NCBI RefSeq assembly: GCF_019703515.2
Contig: NC_059379.1
Coordinates: forward strand, 27,618,880 to 27,682,879
DNA length: 64,000 bases
Origin: Myxocyprinus asiaticus
Lineage: Eukaryota; Chordata; Actinopteri; Cypriniformes; Catostomidae
Reading direction: 5' to 3'
Under the pieces are notes generated by a model. That model was not told where the DNA came from and made no database searches. It saw only the letters and a program-made list of their open reading frames with translations. The first letter of the stretch is position 1; every line of letters begins with the position of its first letter. Positions 57,108 to 64,000 of this stretch are shown here, piece after piece. The position numbers and the translations under genes were made by a program.

Positions 57108-57450
57108 ATTAAAATCCCCGTTGAAGAAATGTTAGGTGAAGTTAAAACATAAACGTTACAATACAGTCAGTGTAATGCATTTGACGCGCGAGGCGCCTCG
57201 GACGTTGTGGAGATTTTAAACACTATCTAGTAAATAGTTATATTTCAAATACAATTGCTGATATCGCAACTCTTGCTTTTCTTGTTTCTTGAGCCTTTAT
57301 ACTTCACTTTTTCGCTCAACACTGGTGAATTGTCCTTTTTAGGCAACTTTTTGTGAGGCGTCTACACTCCCTCGCGCTCCGCCCCCTGTCGTCTCATTGG
57401 GCGAGAAGCTTTTGCACAGCTCTCCAATTGGTCTGTCTGGTAAATCAGTA
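57108..57450 (-). promoter_or_regulatory. sox8: sox8 core promoter candidate
   Basis: On the minus strand upstream of the ATG: a TATA-like TATAAAGG at 57294-57301, about 190 nt before the start codon; a GC box (GGGGGCGGAGCG) at ~57375-57386; and CCAAT boxes at ~57395-57400 (CCAATGAGAC) and 57423-57428. Their order (CCAAT, GC, TATA, start) fits a regulated promoter. The transcription start itself is inferred to lie near 57265. Confidence 0.5.
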
Positions 57451-57939
57451 TCTTTTTCACTTAATTGAACATAATTGACTAACAAATTAGACTTAATGCC
57501 ATAACTGCTCATGGATACCATGAATAATTCAAACATCGTCCTTGCATTGCATTTGATAACTAAACAAAACTTGAAACTCAATAAAAACAAACTCTAACAG
57601 GTAAATATTTTGCATATGTGAAATGTATTAGCAGGTTTTTATTTAAAGCCTATTATTTAGAAGTCACTGCAGGATCTGTGATTTTAGGCTGCTAATGGAT
57701 CCCTGTATTTTCATGCAACAGTGCATGAATCAAGTCATATGTAGCTATTTCTAGTTATAAACAACCATATTTGCTAATAAAACAAAGCTACTTTGATGTA
57801 TAAATAATGCATTCTGTACATAACTGCACTCTGTATGCCACTGTAATTCTATAATTTTTAGGCATAGCTGTATTTAAATCAATGTTGACTTTTAGGCCAA
57901 TGTATTAGTATTTATGTATATACAGTATTATTTATTTCT
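57451..57939. other. sox8 upstream spacer, no feature seen
   Basis: AT-rich intergenic sequence without recognised repeat or exon. Confidence 0.4.
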
Positions 57940-58370
57940 TTCTATTTTTCTCCCCAATTTAGAATGCCCAATTCCCAGTGCGCTTTAAGTCCTCATGGTG
58001 GCGTAGTGACTCGCCTCAATCCGGGTGGTGGAGGACAAATCTCAGTTGCCTCCACGTCTGAGACCATCAATCCACACATCTTAGCATGTGTCTTGTTGAG
58101 CACGTTACCGCAGTGACATAGCACGCGTGTGGAGGCTTCACGCTATTCTCTGTGGCATCCACGCACAACTCACCACGCGCCCCACCGAGAGCAAACCACA
58201 TTATAGCGATCACCAGGAGGTTAGCCCTATGTGACTCTACCCTCCCTAGCAACCGGGCCAATTTGGTTGCTTAGGAGAGCTGGCTGGAGTCACTCAGCAT
58301 GCCCTGGATTTGAACTAGTGACTCCAGGGGTGGTAGTCAGCGTCTTTACTCGCTGAGCTACCCAGGCCCC
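57940..58370 (-). mobile_element. tRNA-derived SINE, full copy
   Basis: Same family as 22890-23344, head at the right (GGGGCCTGGGTAGCTCAGCG), tail at 'tttctccccaatttagaatg'. About 0.8 kb upstream of sox8. Confidence 0.87.
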
Positions 58371-58483
58371 TACAGTATTATTTCTATATATTACACAATT
58401 TGTCTCTGCTACAAAGGTGTGAAACCGACTCTTCTTTGATTTTTGAATCATTAAAATCTTTTATTGAACCCTTTTAAAGGTAC

Positions 58484-58832
58484 ACTCAGAATTGTTTTTC
58501 TCATTAAAAAAGTGTTGTTCCTAAAGAAATAAACTGTAATTTTGAAACGTTTGTATAAAATCATGATCACTCACATAAGATGAAGATTCCAATCATACCA
58601 GTAACCTTATAAAGGTAGTTTTATTACTACATGGGGAGGGTCCCCTATGGAGGCTGCCATGTTAGAATCACATGACCAGCCAAATGCCACTGTGTTATTG
58701 GATTCTTCCATCCGTGGATTGAATTAATCAAGGCTGAGTGTAAGTAGTGAATTCCAACAATGGCATCAGTAACTAAAAACTACTGCAATTATGAGACTCA
58801 TCCATGCCCAAAATTACTTAGTGCACCTTTAA
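58484..58832. mobile_element. TTAA-bordered MITE, second family
   Basis: Left TTAAAGGTACACTCAGAATTG, right ACTTAGTGCACCTTTAA, TTAA at both borders, 349 bp, non-coding ('cacatgaccagccaaatg' and 'actcatccatgcc' inside). Same right end as the fragment at 13078-13097. Confidence 0.7.
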
Positions 58833-59470
58833 ATGCAAGTATGAATTTTACATTGTTCTAAACATCTCACCATCAATATTTGATTTTACACTCTGATATA
58901 TTGGCCTAGCCTGAACTACAGTTAGTAGCTATTAAAGATTTGCGCTTTGCCCAAAAGGAATTTAAAAGAATTTAAATAATAAATGAAATAATAAATAATT
59001 GTAAACAAAAGGTTTCAAATAATTATTGCCTACTCAAGTAAAATGCACAAATATAAGTATCTTTTGTGAACCACAATCAAAGATGCTATTAACTTCATAG
59101 AAGACCGAATTGTTCCATCGTTGGTCAGAATGTTGCGTTGGCAGATGCACATTGTCCTTTGATTGGTCAGAAGGCTGCTTGTGAACTCTTACGCATGTGC
59201 AGAGTTTTGGAGAAATATGGCGGCTTCCAGTGAGGGCTCAAAAAGTAGCGAAAGTTTCCTTAGGAAACCTGCTTATTTCAGACAGCCATTCAAACGACAT
59301 CAGCAGTGAGACAGTGCAAGATAAGGACTTGATCAAATATGATAAGAAAGGGGGCTTATCGATGCCAACTGAGACATACTGAGTAACTCATTAAGTATAT
59401 CTGTGCAACTTAACTAGATAATGACATTGTTTTAACACTAGCTGTTTCAAAACCTGCATGCAAGCATGTG

Positions 59471-59957
59471 TAGTGAGGTCCAAAAGTCTAAGACCACACT
59501 GAAAGCTGGCTTTTTTCATTTACACGTAGAAATAAACTAGAAGTTTTAGGAGCTTGAAAATTTGATAACAAAAGTTGTGAGAAGAAATATGTAAGATTCT
59601 GCTCCATGTCTAGGCAAAGTAGCAAATTTGTGACATTGACCATGTTAACACAGAAGTTCAGATTTCTTTGCTTCCAATGAAGCATACAAGGTGCTCTTGG
59701 AAACATTCTCAAATCATGCTGAATAATATGGATTATCAGGTTTAAAACAAACACATGGAGTCCATTCCAGCTTGAGTGCATGCTCTCATTAAAGAAAAAG
59801 GGGAATATATACCAAACATGAAAAAAAAAAAAAAAAAAAAAAAACGAATACCATTTCATACACATTGTTATGCTCATAATATAACTTTTAATGAAAAAAT
59901 GTAACAATATTAAAAGAATGAAAAATAGTCACTAGTGGTCTCAGACTTTTGACTGTA
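59471..59957. mobile_element. Tc1-type MITE (~0.49 kb)
   Basis: Ends GAGGTCCAAAAGTCTAAGACCAC and the inverse GTGGTCTCAGACTTTTGACTGTA; a 25-base A-run at 59820-59844 interrupts the interior. No transposase. In intron 1 of the lmf1 relic. Confidence 0.75.
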
Positions 59958-59969
59958 TGTGTGTACTGT

Positions 59970-60860
59970 CAGGGTTGAGGAGTAACGGAATACATGTAAC
60001 GGGATTACGTATTTAAAATACTAAATATAAGTAACTGTATTCCACTACAGTTTCAGTTTAAATAATTGGTAATCAGAATACAGTTACATTCAAAAAGTAT
60101 TTTGATTACTGAAGAGATTACTTTGCATTTTATTGTCATTTGTTTCATTTAATATTTAGACTATTCAGTTGGAAAACATTTATCCATATAAAAGATGCAA
60201 TCTGAGGAGCTTTTGAACAGCGGTGAAACACTTTCTTAAGATGTGTTACATTCATACAATTTCATACTGTTGTGAGTGAAAAGGTGGATACGACGTCATT
60301 GAGGAATTTTCCCTTGGCAGCTTTTTAGAGGAGCTACATCACGTTTCTACAGCTTAACAAGAAAACAGTTAGATGCGCTTTGACAAATGAAACATAAATC
60401 CAATAAATACACAATTACATGCCTTGTCAATTTTTTTTTTTTTTTTTATGAGGTTAGGGTATTTTTACAAGAAATACTAACCAATGTAGCCTTTAACATC
60501 GTATAGAAAGCTACAACCAATATATCTATGACGAAAATGCACGTTGGAGCATAACTTTTTTTCTCTAGTAACACCTTTGACATTAGATCAAAGATGTACT
60601 GCAAAAATCGTATTCTTAATCAGAATTTAAATATTGTTTTTCTGTAAAAATATAAAAAAAAGATCATTGTCTTACTTTATTTGCTTGTTTATAGTCAAAA
60701 CAAGTGAAAAATTCACCAGTACTGAAGAAGTAATCCAAAATATTTAGATTACGTTACTGACCTTAAGTTATCTAAAGTAATACGTTACAAATTACATTTT
60801 ACAGCATGTATTCAGTAATCTGTAGCGGAATACTTTTTAAAAGTAACCTTCCCAACCCTG
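59970..60860. mobile_element. hAT-like MITE with 8-bp target duplication
   Basis: Ends CAGGGTTG and CAACCCTG, exact inverses, with the longer arms CAGGGTTGAGGAGTAACGGAATAC and the inverse of GTAGCGGAATACTTTTTAAAAGTAACC. Flanked by TGTACTGT on both sides (59962-59969, 60861-60868). CAGGG ends plus an 8-bp duplication are hAT hallmarks. 891 bp, non-coding, so it depends on a hAT transposase elsewhere. Confidence 0.92.
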
Positions 60861-60932
60861 TGTACTGTATATTGTTTGTTACATTTGTGAAATGCTTGTT
60901 TGCTCCCCTTTTCCCTCGCCAACTGTAACCTA

Positions 60933-62095
60933 CACTGATCAGCCACACCATTAAAACCACTGAGAGGTGAAGTGAATAACAATTATTATATCATTACAAT
61001 GGCACCTGTCAAGGGGTGGGATATATTAGGCAGCAAGTGAACAGTCAGTTCTTGAATTTCATGTGTTGGAACAGGAAAAATGCGCAAGCATAAGGATCTG
61101 AGTGAGGGCCAAATTGTGATGGCTAGACGACTGGGTCAGAGCATCTCCAAAGCGGCAGGTCTTGTGGGGTGTTCCCGGAATGCAGTGGTTAGAACCTACT
61201 AAAAGTGGTCCAAGGAAGGACAACCGGTGAACTGGTGACAGGGTCATGGGCGCCCAAGGCTCACTGATGCACGTGGGGAGTGAAGGCTAGCCTGTCAGGT
61301 CCGATCCCACAGAAGAGCTACTGTAGCACAAATTGCTGAAAAACGTAATGCTGGCCATGATAGAAAGGTGTCGGAACACACAGCTTGCTGCGTATGGGGC
61401 TGCGTAGCTGCAGACCGGTCAGAGTGCCCTTGCTGACCCCTGTCCACTGCCGAAAGCGCCTACAATAGGCATGTGAGTGTCAGAACTGGACCATGGAGCA
61501 ATGGAAGAAGGTGGCCTGGTCTGATGAATCACATTTTCTTTTAGATCATGTGGATGGCCGGGTGTGTGTGCGTCATTTACCTGGGGAAGAGATGGCAGCA
61601 GGATGCACTATGGGAAGAAGGCAAGTCGGCGGAGGCAGTGTGATGCTCTGGGCAATGTTCTGCTGGGAAACCTTGGGTCCTGGCATTCATGTGGATTTTA
61701 CTTTGACAAGTACATCCCTTCATGGCAATGATATTCTCTGAAGGCAGTGGCTTTTTTCAGCTGGATAATGCGCCCTGCCACACTGCAAAAATTGTTCAGG
61801 AATGGTTTGAGGAACATAAAGTGTTCAAGGTGTTGACTTGGCCTCCAAATTCCCCAGATTTCAATCTGATGGAGCATCTATGGGATGTGCTGGACCAACA
61901 AGTCTGATCCATGGAGGCCCCACACAACTTACAGGACTTAAAGGATCTGCTGCTAATGTCTTGGTGCCAGATACCACCGGACAATTTCAGATGTCTTGTG
62001 GAGTCCATGCATCGACAGGTCACAGCTGTTTTTGTGGCACGAGGGGGACCTACACAATATTAGGCAGATGGTTTTAATGTTGTGGCTGATCGTTG
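60933..62095 (+). mobile_element. Tc1-like transposon with dead transposase
   Basis: Ends CACTGATCAGCCACACCATTAAAACC and the inverse GGTTTTAATGTTGTGGCTGATCG; TA at the left border. Transposase pieces: [20 protein letters not shown] at ~61080, several stops, then a long readable part WPGLMNHIFF/DHVDGRVCVRH, QLDNAPCHTAKIVQEW and NSPDFNLMEHLWDVLD (61493-61907). Two of the three expected acidic positions have context; multiple stops and frame changes. Ends 56 bp before the lmf1 relic exon 2. Confidence 0.92.
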
Positions 62096-62465
62096 TATTT
62101 CTTGTCTTGTGTAAATGAAAGCAACAATACCTAGTTTTGTTTCCTTTCTAGTTGTGGCTTTCACTGTTGCGTACAACCAGAACATACAGCTCATTGGAGA
62201 GAAAGGCCTCATGCCATGCAAGGACTACCTGAGGAGTGTCAAGCGCTATGTGAGTGGCAAGATTGGCATTGGGGCCCTGGCATAAACTCCTTCAATCCTC
62301 TGGTTTATGGACTAGAATAACATGGATGCCAACCTGGATGGCATTGCTCTGACAGGGGTGGCATTGTCAGGGTTTGTCCTACTTATGGGAAGGGCCAATT
62401 TGATCATCATGCTTTACTTTGGATCTTATATCACTCTATTGTGAATGTCGGACAGCTTTGGTGAG

Positions 62466-62518
<53 letters not shown>

Positions 62519-62533
62519 ACACACACACACACT
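62466..62533. repeat. (CA)n microsatellite
   Basis: Long AC run right after the lmf1 relic exon 2 donor. Confidence 0.95.
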
Positions 62534-62690
62534 CATCTTTGTCATATTAAAAAAGTCCAACCTTATTCTTGCAATAAAATTGAATTGAATGCCATTTTTA
62601 ACTGTTTTCTGAAGAAAATGAATTTGATCAAGTATATTTGTTTATTCCCTCTAGGTACTCTTTTGGCGAGTATTCATCTCTCACGTTGTT

Positions 62691-63104
62691 TGTTAAATAA
62701 TGTCATAGTAGCGCAAGTAGCCAGATGTTTCTCTGTTTTCCAGTATGTCATGAACTTTTTGATTTCTAATAGCAACATTCACAAAGTCCACATTGAAGTA
62801 ATGTTTTAATGAGTCATTGGAACTCTAGCATAAACTGCATGCTCTTCTCTTAGAATTCAGTGTTTAGGTTTTCTATTTGAGAGATCCAGAAGCCAAATCT
62901 GTTTAGTAATATGTTGACTGAGCCAAGACACAGTGGGGAAATGCTTATTTATGCTGAGTGATTCATTTGAACTTTTACCCCAGTCCAGGACCGCAATTAT
63001 GATCTCCCACTTTGATCCTCCAAACCTATCTAAATACAAATTCTCCATATAAACAAGGAAACCACAAGTGGGCTCAAGTGGCCAATTGGGATTTAATTTA
63101 AGAC
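62691..63104. other. spacer, no feature assigned
   Basis: Minus-strand ORF 62857-63048 (WEIIIAVLDWGKSSNESLS) looks protein-like but I do not recognise it; it may be part of an old transposon. Confidence 0.35.
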
Positions 63105-63870
63105 CCTAGAGTGATAGCTAAAGACTTGAAAGAATCATTGGAACTGGTTAACATCTCTGTTCATGAGTCTACTATACAGAAAACATTAAACAGGCACGGT
63201 GTCCATGGCAGGACACTATGAAGGAAGCCGCTGCTTTCCAACAAAAACCTTCCTGCGCGCCTAAAGTTTGCTAAAGACCACCTTGACACTCCACAACACT
63301 ACTGGGAAAATGTTTTGTGGACTGATGAAACTAAGGTTGAATGTTTGGGAAGAACACGCAGCACAGCGAATGGCGTAAAAAAGGCTCCACATACCAACAT
63401 TAAAACATCATGCCAGTGGTGAAGTACAGTGGAGGGAGCATCATGATTTGGAGCTGCTTTGCTACTTCAGGGCCCAGACCGCTTGCCATCATCGAGGGAA
63501 AAATTAGGATCATTTATCAAGATATCCTACAGGATAATGTCTGAGTGGCTGTGCGCCAGCTGAAGCTCAGTAGAAGTTCCGTGATTCAGTAGGACAATGA
63601 CCCTAAACACTGAAGTAAATCCACTATTTACTTCAAAGAGATCATGTGGAATGACCTCAAGAGAGCCATTCACACCAGACATCCTAAGAATATGACTGAG
63701 ATGAAGAAGTTCTGTAAGGAAGAATGGTCCAAAATTCCTTCTGAATGTTGTAAAGGTCTAATCCGCATTTACCAGAAACGTTTGGTTGAGGTTATTGCTG
63801 CCAAAGGAGGATCGACCAGTTATTAAATCCAAGGGTTCACTTACTTTTTCCACAGCACTGTGAATGTTTA
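63105..63870 (+). mobile_element. Tc1-like transposon remnant
   Basis: Transposase pieces on the plus strand: RVIAKDLKESLELVNISVHE, then LKFAKDHLDTPQHYWENVLWTDETKVE (first catalytic Asp in LWTDETK), a QxDNDPKH region mutated to 'caGTAGGACAATGACCCTAAACACTGA', and the C-terminal WNDLKRAIHTRHPKN to IRIYQKRLVEVIAAKGGSTSY ending TAA at 63826. Right end includes 'ggttcacttactttttccacagcactg'. Left inverted repeat not found. Stops and frame changes throughout; inactive. Confidence 0.85.
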
Positions 63871-64000
63871 ATGGGATGTGTTCAATAAAGACATGAAATA
63901 TTGTAATTGTTTGTGTGTTGTTAACTTAAGCACATTGTGTTTGTCTATACTTGTGACTTTGATAAAGATGAGATCACATTTTATGACCAATTAATGCAGC

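Larger units (their letters stand above)
59217..62690 (+). pseudogene. lmf1: lipase maturation factor 1 relic (three decayed exons)
   Basis: LMF1 is an ER membrane protein needed to fold lipoprotein, hepatic and endothelial lipases. Exon 1 relic 59217-~59420: ATG, MAASSEGSKSSESF, a frameshift, QDKDLIKYDKK, then TETY-stop-VTH-stop-V where the family has T-G-T-(F/Y)-W-L-T-R-I-V; changes look like TGG to TGA and CG decay. Exon 2 relic 62152-62460: FVAFTVAYNQNIQLIGEK, GLMPCKDYLRSVKRY, two in-frame stops (GALA-stop-TPSILWFMD-stop) and a late frameshift before VNVGQLW. The intron 2 donor (TTTG|GTGAGT) and acceptor (TCTAG|GTAC) are still good and join into W-YSFG-E at 62655, after which homology fades. 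No more exons are visible. Intron 1 has gathered three transposons. sox8-lmf1 adjacency is conserved in vertebrates, which supports a unitary pseudogene and not a retrocopy. Confidence 0.87.

Overview
The window is nuclear DNA of a teleost fish, most likely a cyprinid. It has spliced vertebrate genes with GT-AG introns, AT-rich spacer DNA and many microsatellites. It also has a dense load of repeats typical of carp-like fish: TTAA-flanked palindromic elements beginning with a 'GGGATAGTTCACCC' type end, tRNA-derived SINEs, several Tc1-like transposons, hAT-like MITEs, a Tx1/L1-type LINE and a tiny LTR element. The species cannot be fixed from the sequence alone.

Four genes are recognisable, alternating in strand. 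(1) polr3e, minus strand, 892-5703 for the coding part in the window, with a non-coding 5' exon near 6571-6710. Twelve coding exons give about the first 329 residues of the RNA polymerase III subunit RPC5, and the rest lies beyond base 1. (2) adap1, plus strand, 13476-40696. It is complete, with 11 coding exons and 377 codons, and encodes an ArfGAP with two PH domains. (3) sox8, minus strand, 48100-57107. It is complete, with 3 exons and 427 codons, and encodes a SoxE HMG-box factor. (4) A relic of lmf1 (lipase maturation factor 1), plus strand, 59217-about 62690. Three recognisable exons carry stop codons and frameshifts while the splice sites around intron 2 survive. The sox8-lmf1 neighbourhood also exists in other vertebrates, so this looks like an orthologous or ohnologous locus where one lmf1 copy has decayed.

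Nearly everything between exons is repeats. 1-6700: polr3e introns with three palindromic TTAA elements. 7.2-9.2 kb: a microsatellite and a 1.4 kb array of short near-palindromic units whose orientation flips near 8.87 kb. 9.2-13.4 kb: spacer with MITEs. 13.5-40.7 kb: adap1, whose 10 kb first intron holds a deleted Tc1 element, a pentanucleotide satellite and a three-level nest of transposons. Its second intron holds a 1 kb LTR element with perfect CTCCC target duplications. Its third intron holds a head-to-head Tc1 palindrome. 40.7-48.1 kb: gene-poor spacer with a Tc1-like element and a possible solo LTR. 49.4-56.7 kb: sox8 intron 1, which splits the HMG box and contains a dead L1-type LINE inserted into an older palindromic MITE. 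57.1-64 kb: sox8 promoter region, lmf1 relic, a hAT-like MITE with an exact 8-bp target duplication and two dead Tc1-like elements.

The genes do not form an operon or pathway. RPC5 works in Pol III transcription, ADAP1 in Arf6/phosphoinositide signalling, SOX8 in neural crest, gonad and glial transcription, and LMF1 in ER lipase maturation. I see no defence system or other novel multigene system. The notable items are the lmf1 decay, the inverted array at 7.7-9.2 kb, the palindromic Tc1 and the nested insertions.
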